DNA of 64,000 bases from Liolophura sinensis (GCF_032854445.1 NC_088305.1:16789717-16853716); one strand, 5' to 3'. Counted from the stretch's first letter, positions 23,601 to 34,629 are shown. Program-made: numbers and translations. Notes: a model not told the origin generated them from the sequence alone.

Positions 23601-23860
23601 ACTAATGCAAAATCACATGCTTTCAAACATGGCGAGTGCATGATTGTCGGTTTTTTTTTCTTGTCTGTCTGGTAATGATTCGTTTGACAGAAAGCCGCTA
23701 TTTCAATCAAATTTTACACCGATACACGTAGTTAATAGTTTTCAATAAAAATGTTGGGAAGACGCCAGCAATGTTCCAGGCGAATGAACGAAATTAGTAT
23801 CCAAATCGTGCACCGATGCTAGTTTCACGATATGTATCTTTGTTGCGCATTGGTTTCAAC
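17640..23860 (+). repeat. Dispersed repeat A, left unit of a roughly 6-kb tandem duplication
   Basis: Collinear with 24200-29500. Matching blocks by eye (left/right): 17740-18240/24200-24750, 18300-18420/25340-25460, 18470-18660/25700-25910, 18940-19060/26325-26400, 19350-19430/26615-26690, 20930-21080/26695-26850, 21110-21600/26850-27345 and 22850-23500/28650-29290. The 21.1-21.6 kb block is the best conserved (for example GTGTCTGGTTTTATGACTAA in both). About 1.5 kb at 19430-20925 is present only on the left. The end at 23745-23860 recurs at 39050-39190. No shared protein frame was found. Confidence 0.7.
18115..18180 (+). other. Stem-loop plus palindrome inside repeat A (left)
   Basis: CGTCAGCT (18115-18122) pairs with AGCTGACG (18149-18156). 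It is followed 9 bp later by the perfect odd palindrome TATCTCCAGGAGATA (18166-18180). Both structures are kept in the right unit. Confidence 0.7.
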
Positions 23861-24628
23861 GCGCAAGTAGCCATGTTGTCTGTGCAGTATCTTGTTCATG
23901 CCTGACCTGTCCATTGGACACTATCATATAAAGAAATGTTATGGTTTTCCTAGATTCTATACTTTAAAGATATGACTGGCCAACCATGCGCTGGAAAGGT
24001 ATACATAGCTGTGAGGAAATGTCAGTCTGACCTCTCTGCATGGACTGTTTTTAAACTCTGGCAGCAAAGGCAACGGACATGCCGAAGGAAAGTTGTGATT
24101 TGGGTAATCATGTGGCTTATCGGTGAATGAAATGTGGAGTACGTATAAGTGAAGTTTGGCAGTCACATGTCCGCAGCAATCATCTTAGGTGAATACATAA
24201 AACGGCGAGACATTATCGTTTCCAGAATATATCTTTTACTGTGCTGCTATCAGGGGGGTGTTATTCTACCAAAATTATATGTCCGTCTGCTTGTTATAAA
24301 ACTTCTTTCGTCCAAATTCGCGGCAAATAAAGAATCATTTATAGCCATTCTAAACCAAAATGAAGTGAAACACATAAACTAACCCGGATGTGAACACACT
24401 AGAGCGAGGCTCAAGATCTGGTAGTCTCAATTAGCTGAACCGAGTCGAAATACGACTGAACCATAGATTTTGCGTGGTGAGCAAGTCTAATCGAACAGTG
24501 AACAGCAGTGAGATATTAATATATACATGTATATATTCATGATTTCCAAGAATCAAACATAACAGAGCACGGATAACTGAGTTAAGGAAATCCAGGTTAG
24601 AGTACAATGGCCCTTAATAGCCTCTCGC

Positions 24629-24693
24629 CGTCAGCTCATATTATATATTAGTGCTAACTGGAGCTGACGTGAGTAATATATCTCCAGGAGATA
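24629..24693 (+). other. Stem-loop plus palindrome inside repeat A (right)
   Basis: CGTCAGCTC (24629-24637) pairs perfectly with GAGCTGACG (24661-24669). It is followed by TATCTCCAGGAGATA (24679-24693). The arms are one base longer than in the left copy and the loop sequence differs. Confidence 0.75.
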
Positions 24694-27479
24694 ACCGAGC
24701 ATGTAGCCAAGGGCGACGGAGGGTCACCAGTCAGTATCACTAGTACATGCGTCCTTATCGGAAGATGCATACACATGTAAAATAATGGTTCTAATGGTGA
24801 TTTAACCGCTTCTTATTTGGCCTCTGGCCGAGTTGCTGTCTTGAACCCTTTAATTTACCACATCGGATTTATGAAGATCTTATGCTTAGTGCTACCGGTG
24901 TTATTTGTTTTGTAATAAAACTGAACACGTATAAATTAACTGTACCGTCGACCCTGATTTGCTCTGGCCTTTTGTTGATTTTTTTTAATAGCTGTGATGA
25001 GATACTTCTCCACTTCTTGGATCCCTTAATGATAATCTTCATTGTACACTTGTCTCGAACAAGATCAGATCCTGGCATCTCTAAGGCACAACAGTGTGTA
25101 ACAACATATTGAGAGAGGTCCGGAGGGACACCATGGATACCTAAGCTGACAGCCATCTTTACACTTCCCTAGCTGTACTGGTTTCGGTTGGCATGCCTGG
25201 AAATATATCAAATGTGTTTCTGTATAAATTATGTCTGTATGACAAAATGTCATTGTTAATTCTGCTTTTCCTAGTTTTTTCTCTCTTTGTCATTCATTTA
25301 TTCTTCTGTAGTGCGAAAGAAATCTAAATCTTGTTTTTCCGTATTATGAAGTTACTTAGCAAAACAGATATAATTAACATGCCTGGATGGCACCCAAACA
25401 ACAAAAAATGTGAGCTGTTCAGCTTGATTTGTGTGCGCCATAAAACTGGACCATGTTTACTTTGTCATGTATTTTCTGTTGGTATCTTCATTCACCTTAC
25501 ACCGAGAGAAAAGTTTGGGTCAGCTGCCTGAAAAATCCAAGTTGTACAATTGAACTAATTTAACTGAGTCAAATGACAAGATCAGCTAAGTCATAAAACT
25601 CACCTGTTTATATTGACTCACTTGGTTAGTCGGAAAACTAGCAGGAATCTTTCATGAGAGAGCTTATTTTTGAATCCGTTGACCTAAACTTTTCTCTGAT
25701 TGTAGATGACAGTCTCAACGTTCTCGTCCTGCTGGGTACACAATGCTTTATCCCTGTTGTGTACCACAGATACTCGGGTCATATAATATAGATGATAAAC
25801 TCGTCTAAATCATTCCTATAGGTGACAAGGTCAGGGAAATCAGAACGCTTACTTTCTGTCGTGTTGTGGATATGCTGTAACGATCATGAACTGGTGGGTT
25901 GCGGTAATAATGCATCGTCACCGCTTAACACTGTTGACATGGATATCGGCAAACACGGATTACTTGTAATGATTAACCCCTAGGTTGAACAAGTACGTTT
26001 AGAGTACAGAATAATCACGAAGCTTGAGGAAAAACAACAGTTAGATTGAACAATTAAGTTAAAGAACAATAATCATGACGATTAGGGGACCATATTATAG
26101 GACTGCTCAGGTAAGTTGAAAAAATTTACAAATAATACCGGAACAAGTAGGGCAATAATACCTGCAACAAACAATAACAATTAAGGGAAAACATAAAGAG
26201 GTGACAGAACAGGTGAGTTCAATACAACAGTGATTAGGAACATTAGGCAAAATGTTCGAGACATGGCACTGTACATGTAGTAAGGTCAAACATACACAGT
26301 GCAATCAACGATCAAAATCCGGTTAGAAGACTTTGATGCCAAATGTGACAAGACGCGATATTCGCTTGCAAGCGATCCATCATCAAAAGCACTCTATGTT
26401 AGTATCTGTAACATCTGTGGTTCATAGGTGGACCAATAACGTGGCCAAAAACTGAGGTAAACATCTGTGGTAAATATTTTAGGGACACCTCTGCAAGTCC
26501 CGTCTCAATACATTGACACTTTTATCACATTTGGTGAGTGTTGTTATAAATATTTTACCCATGCAAACTGATTTTTGTGTTAGGGGCAATAAAGACCCTG
26601 ACATTTACTTTTCTGGGTCAGGTGATCATAGCCCTGGCGGCAAGATATGAGCTGGGTAAAACAGAACCAGTTTACATGTATATAGTGCTACAGTCCAAGA
26701 AAGTTATCAAATTTACTTATCTCTTAATCAACACAGGTTTTATCAGAATCGTCTAATATCCAAACAGACTTTCATACCAGCACCTTATAGAATAACTGGG
26801 TGCTAACTGTTTTATTGGCATGCCTCTCTGAAGGTTAGTTCGGGGTAGAATCTCCAAACGTCTCTCCAATCATCAAGGGGCAATACTTGGCGCTGTGAAC
26901 CATCTAAATAAAACGTTTATTGTGAATATAAGAAAGAAGACACCTAAATCTATGAACGCGTCATGGGGCCATCAGGCCATCGGGAGTCACGCATCACAGA
27001 CTGTCCCCAGTACCATGTGGTTTATAGTCTGTGCTGGGCCGTAAATAGTCTAGGAGGTCAGACTGACTTTATGAAGGAGGCCAGTCTAGGATCCAGTTTG
27101 AGCCTCAGAATTATAAACGTTAGCTAGGAAACTGGCTCGGTGCCTGATGACAAGCTATGAAAAAGAGCGAAAAATAGGAGTAGTGTCTGGTTTTATGACT
27201 AACAGCGATATAATATACAAGTCCCGGGTACATCGACATAAAACATAAGGAATCTAACCCAGGCATTGAAGAGAATACCGAATTGCATTGGCCATTTCCG
27301 AAGCTCCTACAGGTGGCTGTTCAGGTCCTTCTCGTCTGCCATCAAAACATAAGGAATTTAAACCAGGCATACATGATTACGACTAACATTGATGTTTATG
27401 ATAAATGTATCACCGACTTTTATAATAATAAAATAATATCTACTAAACCTTCTCACTTTCTCACATAAAGTGCCGTAGT

Positions 27480-27910
27480 CAGGAAGTCTTAATTAAAGCC
27501 GAAATGCTGAAATCGTGAACATGAATTCCTTCGGAGTTACTTTGCTTACTTATTACACTCACGTTATTACGCAGTAGGTGTAGGTGTTGAGTTCAGTAAC
27601 GTGTCTAGGTGCTTGACCTGACATTATAACGGTGTCCTGTCGATCTCTGCTTACCACAGCCGGATGGGTACATTGGATAAGCTCTCAAACTGATGCAATT
27701 TACCGCCTGTCTCTCTGGGCTGATCTGGTGCAGCTGGCCTTCATGCAGTGATCATCTTCTTGTGGTACACAGTGCAGTACTTCACATTCATAACACATCG
27801 GCTATTTCCAAAGCGTCGCCAACAGGTCGCTTCCCTTTAAAATTAGAGATATTCGGCTTTGTAAGTACATACTGCCATCAAATCTCCAAAGTGACAGTAA
27901 ATTACACAGT
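27480..27910 (-). repeat. Inverted fragment of dispersed repeat F
   Basis: Its reverse complement aligns with 14290-14600 and 7165-7400: GTAACGTGTCTAGGTGCTTG, CCACAGCCGGATG and GCAGTACTTCACATTC here correspond to reversed pieces there. Confidence 0.6.
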
Positions 27911-28185
27911 TTGATATCTTCTAGTTGTAGACTTTTGCCCAGATGGAAAGTGTAATATAGCAATGGTCGTATTCAGACCAAAAATCACAAGACGGGTTAG
28001 TTCGTATACGAAGATATATATGTGTGGCCACACATCACAAAGTAAGGTCTGGTAAACGCGCCTGGTCAATAGAATTTTACTGCACTATTTTCACTTTTAA
28101 CATCCGCTACAACACATTACACTGACAAATAATCTACAAAAATCGTTGTAAATACACCAGAGGTTGGTGTTTACATTGCGCACTC

Positions 28186-28280
28186 CTGTCTTACCCAGCG
28201 CACACTCCCGTCTCACCAAGCGCACTAGTCTTACCAAGCGCACTCCCGTCTTACCAAGCGCAATCCCGTCTTACCCACCA
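28186..28280 (+). repeat. About 20-bp tandem repeat, 5 units
   Basis: Unit GCGCACTCCCGTCTTACCAA, with a shortened third unit and small substitutions. Confidence 0.88.
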
Positions 28281-29559
28281 ATAAAACTGAACGCTTTCAA
28301 AAAAGTGGAACTGTGAGTATCATGTCGAGAGAGCAATACCAATTTCGGAGACAATATCCGTATCCCTAATAAAACGATCTGTTGGTACAGGGCGGAATGG
28401 TAGTAAGATAAAAGCTAAATTTCGGCAGAATATGTTTATTTTTTTTTTTCAAGACTCTGTGTACAATTGAATTTGGCGCTGCAGCGTAAATGTAGAAATT
28501 ACAAATATATGTCATACTGCATAATGGTTAGCTAGTCTTTTGAAAAAAACATTAGGGTAAGGATTAATTACAATTCTATCCGACTTCGTTTTCTCGTTTG
28601 ATACTTCCATATGAAAAGCTTTAAGAAAAAAGAAGCTCTTTGGAAAAATATAGCATAAACCTAATCAAAGTAAGAAGATTCCTAAGTCAAGAAAGGGCAA
28701 TCGCTTTAAAGTATACTTCCATTCACCACAGACAATGGCTCGAATGGTCTTAGATGAAAGTAAAAATAGAACCATTGAAAGGTCATCTTGTTGGATAATG
28801 TGTATGAAGTGAAATAACTGACCGGGATAATGTCACTCTGACGTAGTTTCTCTAAAAGAATTTCTATTCCTGGCACTAGCATAATTGAAAGTTGATAGTT
28901 ATGTGGTTTTATTTTAAAATTGTTGGGAAAAAGTGAGAATTAAGTGGTAGTCAACTTTTATACAAGGGTATTTTGTATCGATCGGACAAACTTCGATAAA
29001 GTCTGTAACAGAGCAATTAGCACAGATAGAAAGCACCCGGGCGTGACTGCAACTTAAGCATCTCTCGCCCAGTCTCCTCCTCCCCAACCAACAGGTACCT
29101 GTTTCTGTCGTGACAGTCCACATGACGTTTGGGAATTCAATGCGTCATTTGATGTAAAGGCATGCCAGTGTATCTTGATGAGGTCGTGTTTGACAATGTT
29201 ATGGTAAATGGGTTTGACCATACAATCGTGAAACTCTTACCCGTTTTAAACAGGTTTACCAAAAATAATGTGAAATTTCTTTCCTATGTGAAGTTGGTTT
29301 AAGACGTTTACACTCAGAGTGCATTCATGTGATACAACTAGTGTTTTTAAAAGATAGCGAATTAGAAAAAACACATGCTTTCTAAGTTGGTGAGTGCAGG
29401 ATTATCGACTTTTGTTTCTTGCCTGACAAGTAAAATGATTCCCGAATTCAGTCAAAATTTACATCGATACATTAACATAGCCGACAGCTTCATTTCCGCA
29501 ATTTTGACTGGGAGTAATTGCTTAGGTAAAGACATCTCCATATCGGTCATTTGCGAACT

Positions 29560-30290
29560 CGCACTTCGTTCTTGATAAGAAAACAACTCAGCTCCGTCCT
29601 CACTATGATGATGGAGAGCCCAGAACTCTTACATTCGGTTTGTATTTCGATTTGTAACGCAACTTAGGAAATAGTGCACCTTGCAGTGGCGATTAAAAGT
29701 GAGAACATGCGCGTTTAGACCTTTGCAGAAAGTAATGGTAGTAGAAAATAGGCGGAGATATCAAGTTGGTAAAGATTAATATTAGTTGTATATCATTCCG
29801 CCTGTATGAGAATTAAACTTTTAATTTACTGGGTATCGCTCATAAGATTCCAAACTGTGTTTTGTTTTTGTTTTTTTTTTCGTTTTTTTTTCTGTGCAAT
29901 GTACAAGAGATATATGTATAGTGATACTCCTTATAGCACATGTGCCGCTTTCTAAATACGCTCTCTTTATATCATTGAATGTGCACGTGCATCATCACCG
30001 TGGCCTCCGTGATCTCGGCGTTGTTGAAGACAATTTGCCAGTGGCGGCAGATGGAAAATGTGCGCAGAGCTGTATCTGTAACACGTGTGTCACTTGCACA
30101 TCACGAAAAAGTATATCTAATACATCAGTTTGGAAGCAGGCCTGAGAGGCGGCCGAATATGGCATTGTTCTCACTCTAATTTTATACACTAGCTACTGTG
30201 CTAAATCATTTTCTGTCGGCGCTGAGTCACTTTCTCAGGAGTCAATTTTTAAGAAGATCAAGAATTCAACTCTACGACTTACCATATTTT
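29560..30290. other. Unassigned spacer
   Basis: Includes T-runs at 29860-29895. Overlapping short open frames on both strands at 29894-30189 show no recognisable domain. Confidence 0.35.
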
Positions 30291-30333
30291 GTGGGTTTTA
30301 AGCCGTTCTCAAAAATATTTCACTTATGGCAGG
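30291..30333 (-). mobile_element. Short SINE family A remnant
   Basis: GTGGGTTTTAAGCCGTTCTC, then AAAAATATTTCACTTATGGC, resembles the reversed SINE 3' end GGTGTTTTACGCCGTACTCA and AGAATATTTCACTTATACGA. Confidence 0.55.
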
Positions 30334-30511
30334 CGAACCCCCTCGTCCACGAGGGTACCATTTCTGCCTTTTACTTGACACCGTTAACTTGATATAACCA
30401 AATAAATTTGCGATACAACGGCTTACTCTCCCTGGCATACTTGTCAGTACTCATAGAACAAGTCTTACCGACGCTGATTCTTACGGATTCTCATTGGTAG
30501 GCAGCTAGACA

Positions 30512-30605
30512 GATGTAAATCTTGCCTGAACCACTTAAATCAGACTTCATCTACCTAAATCCGGCTTGAACTGCCTAAATATGTCGCTATCTACCTAAAT
30601 CAAGT
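30512..30605 (+). repeat. Degenerate tandem repeat of about 21 bp, 4 units
   Basis: Repeated CTTGAACTGCCTAAAT-like units (CCTAAATC or CTTAAATC recurring at about 21-22 bp steps). Confidence 0.6.
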
Positions 30606-31099
30606 GTCCAATTAACACTTAATAATGAAAATGATTGACCCCTATGAAATACGGAAGTCCTATCAACACATCAGGCTACCGGGGGCCACATGATACGTGT
30701 TCAGTACACGTTGGTTTATATAGTCTCTCACTGGTAGTAAATAATACCTGTAGTTAATAGCCTTAACCTCCAGATACTGGCTCTGAACCCCCATGCTTTA
30801 CTGTAGCGGAAGTTCAGGAATCTGGCTGATTATATGGCTACAGAGACTTTAGCCAGTTTAAAATGTACTCGTGAGATATGAAGGGCACAGAAAATCTCAA
30901 ACTGACAAATTAATGAAAGTATTTCTGTTCGTGACTGTAATTCTTAAACGCATGGCATGTTTTTCGGAGACCAGGTGTTTCTACTTCTCCTCTAGCACAC
31001 ACATTTATTCTGCATGGAGGCATTGATCTCCGCTGTGTATATTTATTTTCCGCCATCAATGATTGTTTTGCATTGCATGGATGCGCCCTAACGCCTCAT

Positions 31100-31240
31100 A
31101 TTACATACATTCTTAGTTTTCTAGTGGTTTGCGTAGAACATTGTTTGGGGATTTGACATTGTGATCATTGACCAGAAATTTTCTTTATGGTTAACAGTTG
31201 GCATACGAATGTCTGTTTCGACGTTTAGTTTACATGTGAT
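31100..31240 (+). repeat. Dispersed repeat fragment shared with 20385-20500
   Basis: TAGTGGTTTGCGTAGAACAT, TGTTTGGGGATTTG and GGCATACGAATGTCTG here match TAGTGGTTTGTCTTACACGT, CGTTTGGGGAATTG and GGTATATGAATGTCTTG there. Part of the 1.5 kb that is present only in the left repeat A unit therefore exists elsewhere. Confidence 0.55.
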
Positions 31241-31299
31241 TCCCAAGATGGCCTCAAACATACTTGACGTCTAATAAATTGCAAATAACATGACAACAA

Positions 31300-31480
31300 T
31301 TTTACCTAATTTTGCCTAACCCATGGTGCTTGGGGCGTCTGGTATCTACTTGAACAGAATAGAATAAAACTCTATTTATGACTGAGGTAAACTGAAAAGA
31401 GGCCCTATTTCACCGCTTACGTGTGACCATTTGCCAGCTATCACACTGTCGTTGCTACGCTGGTTTTAATATCTCCGCTG
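31300..31480 (+). repeat. Dispersed repeat G
   Basis: TTACCTAATTTTGCCTAACC, ATGGTGCTTGGGGCGT, GACTGAGGTAAACTG, TTACGTGTGACCATTTGCCA and CACTGTCGTTGC. The best partner is 57565-57740, which preserves the same order. Confidence 0.65.
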
Positions 31481-31559
31481 CACGTCTATAAATGAATTAA
31501 ATATCGTCTATGTAGAAATCTAGATTACATATTTTATAAATATTAATTTATTTTTCGAA

Positions 31560-31738
31560 TTTTACCTGACGTTTAAGTTGTTTTAGATGGTTTCATGTGT
31601 AAACATCATCGTATCAAGCACACCTTTATTGTGTGGTTTAATCATGTTCTCTCCAGGAAATGACTCCTATATTGCCGAGCATGCGTTAAGCCGTATTCAT
31701 TCATTCATTCATTCATTCATTCATTCATTCATTCATTA
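31560..31738 (+). mobile_element. 3' end of a non-LTR element with (ATTC)n tail
   Basis: ATCATGTTCTCTCCAGGAAA, then ATATTGCCGAGC and GCGTTAAGCCGT precede an uninterrupted ATTC run of about 11 units (31695-31738). The same terminal layout occurs at 12420-12496. Upstream sequence is too diverged to call ORF2. Confidence 0.65.
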
Positions 31739-31739
31739 G

Positions 31740-32300
31740 CTCTCAACATATTTATTGTGTTGTAGGTTTCCATTTCTATCATTTCTTGGTATTTTCTGAT
31801 TGCTTTAACGCCAGACAGTTCCAAATCCCCAGTGACACATTTTGAAATTTGAAAAGAATATAGAATATATAATAGTTTTGCAGAACGTACTTAGATTTAA
31901 TGAACTTAACAGCAACACTCGACATTGGCTGACAGGTTTTATGTCTACCATTTTAAGTGACAGTAATTACTCAAAGGAAATTGGGTTACTTCATTTCGCT
32001 AATTTTGGATCTCGGTCATCTGGGAGGGGTCACAAGGATCTTCGGCAGTCAGCTCAGTCCTTTTTATGTAGAAGAATGACAGAACTGTTACATTTGATTT
32101 GTCCTTTTAATGAATTATTTCAGTTTAACACATGTAAACAAGGTTGAAGAATTCGAATAGTCAAAGACACAAATGCACTAACTGAACATTGTCATGGTGA
32201 TTATATTTCATTTAAAATAGCATTTTGATCCAACGATTAAAGTAAAAAACATAAGATAAATGTTATTCGATAAAGCAAAATGCTAAACCGTCTTGCTACG
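31740..32300. other. Unassigned spacer
   Basis: A 101-codon frame at 31842-32147 (+) has no recognisable motif. No repeat partner was noticed. Confidence 0.35.
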
Positions 32301-32302
32301 GG

Positions 32303-33391
32303 ATAATGAAGTCATTTTGACTCTTCATTGCAAGAGGCCCATGTTTCCTACGTTATAATAAGTCATTTTGACTCTTCATTAAAAGAGGCCAATGTTTCCT
32401 ACGTTATAATAAGTCATTTTGACTCTTCATTAAAAGAGGCCAATGTTTCCTACGTTATAATAAGTCATTTTGACTCTTCATTGCAAGAGGCCAATGTTTC
32501 CTACGTTATAATGAAGTCATTTTGACTCTTCATTGCAAGAGGCCCATGTTTCCTACGTTATAATAAGTCATTTTGACTCTTCATTACAAGAGGCCAATGT
32601 TTCCTACGTTATAATAAGTCATTTTGACTCTTCATTAAAAGAGGCCAATGTTTCCTACGTTATAATAAGTCATTTTGACTCTTCATTGCAAGAGGCCAAT
32701 GTTTCCTACGTTATAATAAGTCATTTTGACTCTTCATTAAAAGAGGCCAATGTTTCCTACGTTATAATAAGTCATTTTGACTCTTCATTGCAAGAGGCCA
32801 ATGTTTCCTACGTTATCATAAGTCATTTTGACTCTTCATTAAAAGAGACCCATGTTTCCTACGTTATAATAAGTCATTTTGACTCTTCATTACAAGAGGC
32901 CAATGTTTCCTACGTTATAATAAGTCATTTTGACTCTTCATTAAAAGAGACCCATGTTTCCTACGTTATAATAAGTCATTTTGACTCTTCATTAAAAGAG
33001 ACCCATGTTTCCTACGTTATAATAAGTCATTTTGACTCTTCATTACAAGAGGCCAATGTTTCCTACGTTATAATAAGTCATTTTGACTCTTCATTGCAAG
33101 AGGCCAATGTTTCCTACGTTATAATAAGTCATTTTGACTCTTCATTAAAAGAGACCCATGTTTCCTACGTTATAATAAGTCATTTTGACTCTTCATTGCA
33201 AGAGGCCAATGTTTCCTACGTTATAATAAGTCATTTTGACTCTTCATTGCAAGAGGCCAATGTTTCCTACGTTATAATAAGTCATTTTGACTCTTCATTA
33301 AAAGAGGCCAATGTTTCCTACGTTATAATAAGTCATTTTGACTCTTCATTAAAAGAGGCCAATGTTTCCTACGTTATAATAAGTCATTTTG
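32303..33391 (+). repeat. 51-bp minisatellite, about 21 units
   Basis: Unit of 51 bp starting AAGTCATTTTGACTCTTCAT and ending ACGTTATAAT. Variation is concentrated in the centre (TTAAAAGAGGCCAAT, TTGCAAGAGGCCAAT, TTACAAGAGGCCAAT, TTAAAAGAGACCCAT). Two units carry one extra G (ATAATGAAGTC near 32304 and 32510), which breaks the frame. The 290-codon frame at 32533-33405 is a 17-residue repeat (SHFDSSLQEANVSYVII) produced by 51 being divisible by three. The unit differences change amino acids freely, so I do not call it a gene. Confidence 0.97.
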
Positions 33392-33399
33392 GCCCTTCA

Positions 33400-34080
33400 G
33401 GTTAAATCATAGTGGTTAAATTTTTTTTTATAATTCCTTCTAAAAACACATAGATATCCTAACAAAATAATAAGGCTTACAGCATAGCGAGTAAAACCAG
33501 TGGCAGAAGAAGTCACTGCGCAATGCGACTGCCTGAAAAGAAAACCATTCCGAATCCGGGAAATAAGAAAAATAAACTCAGCATGTGTTTCCACTGGGAT
33601 TAAAAATTATTAGAACGTTTTCTATTTCACTTCGCGTGCTCAAATCAAGATCCCACTAGTTTTCTCACGGCCTGCTTTCTTTGTGGTGTTGGATTTTTTC
33701 TTGGTTAATTTTTTTGGAAACGTTTCCAATGGTGTCTACTTCAAAACAGTGACATAAACAGTTATTTTAAACGCAATTCCTAATTGCCTGGTCGCTTTGG
33801 GACATTCGGTAAATGATTTCATTAGGAAAAAAATCTGCTAAGAAACTGTTTTAACATCTATAGACATTTATTCTGTCGTTATATATGGTCTAAACACAAA
33901 GAAAGATTTATTGTGTCATTATCCGAACTTTCTTGCTGAACGAAATGTAAACGACTTCACCATGGACGTAAAACTGAAGAAGCCACATCTCTGCGATAAT
34001 TGGTAAATTGAAGTTCCTTCGTAGATTATGGCATTCAACAAAGAGTCGAGTGACACTCACATTGTTACCAGTCTAACTGT
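33400..34080. other. Unassigned spacer
   Basis: AT-rich; nothing recognised. Confidence 0.35.
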
Positions 34081-34084
34081 TTTA

Positions 34085-34225
34085 CGTTTTCAATTGGAAA
34101 GATCTCAAACTATTTCCAGTCTTAGATTATTGTCAGTCTGACAGTCTCAAATTATTACCAGTGTGACAGTATAACATTATTGCTAGTGTAATAGTTCTAC
34201 GATGCTGTCGGCTTTACTTTATTTC
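34085..34225 (+). repeat. Degenerate repeat of about 25-30 bp
   Basis: Repeated GACAGTCTCAAATTATTACC, AGTGTGACAGT-like units, about five, strongly diverged. Similar runs are at 44165-44395 and 48285-48450. Confidence 0.6.
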
Positions 34226-34304
34226 TGTACACTCCGGTCTCAATTATGACATAAGAATAAGATTGTACACCATCAACAGCAGATAGCCAATTTCTCACTC
34301 CATG

Positions 34305-34514
34305 TGTTATATAAACATATTTTTATTCCATAAATTTGACCCAGGACATGGGATAAAGGTGTTAGGATAAAGGCGGTGGGATAAGGGCGGTATCCCGTCT
34401 GTGATTGGCTCACAGACGTTCATTCAAAAATATCAGCCAATTAAAAGCTACACACACAAGGGACTACTTTGGTTTACCACGTGATTTTGTCGTGTCCATT
34501 TTTGGAACAAAATC
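34305..34514 (+). promoter_or_regulatory. Candidate Pol II promoter
   Basis: Contains TTATATAAACA (about 34309), ATTGGCT (34405-34411, a reversed CCAAT box), CCAATT (34437-34442) and a palindromic E-box CACGTG (34478-34483). The reversed CCAAT box sits in a perfect stem GTCTGTG/CACAGAC (34398-34418). Together with the strong start context at 34515 this looks like a CCAAT-type promoter. Each motif alone is common by chance. Confidence 0.35.
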
Positions 34515-34628
34515 ATGGCGGAGCGACTGAAAGTCGGAGACTTTGTTTCCATGAACAATGGCGGAGAATGGAATACACTTAATACTGGCGAATTATATGT
34601 ACAAGTAGGAGTATATCTTGTTATATAG
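34515..34628 (+). CDS. Possible first coding exon of an unidentified gene
   Basis: The ATG lies in a strong context (AAAATCATGGCGGAG: A at -3, G at +4). The frame encodes MAERLKVGDFVSMNNGGEWN and then about 10 more residues to a possible splice donor CAA/GTAGGA at about 34605. Without splicing the frame closes at 34628 after 37 codons. I do not recognise the product. MAE-type short first exons downstream of CCAAT and E-box motifs are common in animal genes, and that is the only reason for the call. No downstream exon was identified in the window, and no repeat family covers this stretch. It could equally be a chance frame. Confidence 0.3.
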   Translation: MAERLKVGDFVSMNNGGEWNTLNTGELYVQVGVYLVI

Positions 34629-34629
34629 C

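Larger units (their letters stand above)
24200..29500 (+). repeat. Dispersed repeat A, right unit of the tandem duplication
   Basis: See the left unit for the matched blocks. Relative to the left it has about 0.6 kb extra at 24760-25320 and an inverted piece of repeat F at 27480-27910. It lacks the 1.5 kb at 19430-20925. The last part, 28660-29160, also matches 41920-42540 and 46420-46700. Open frames inside do not correspond between the two units. Confidence 0.7.

Noticed and set aside
23345-23710. 121-codon minus-strand frame
   Set aside because: Lies in repeat A; the corresponding stretches at 28.9-29.4 and 42.2-42.6 kb do not keep the frame.
32303-33391. CRISPR-like array
   Set aside because: Units are contiguous 51-bp tandem copies with no unique spacers, in eukaryotic DNA.
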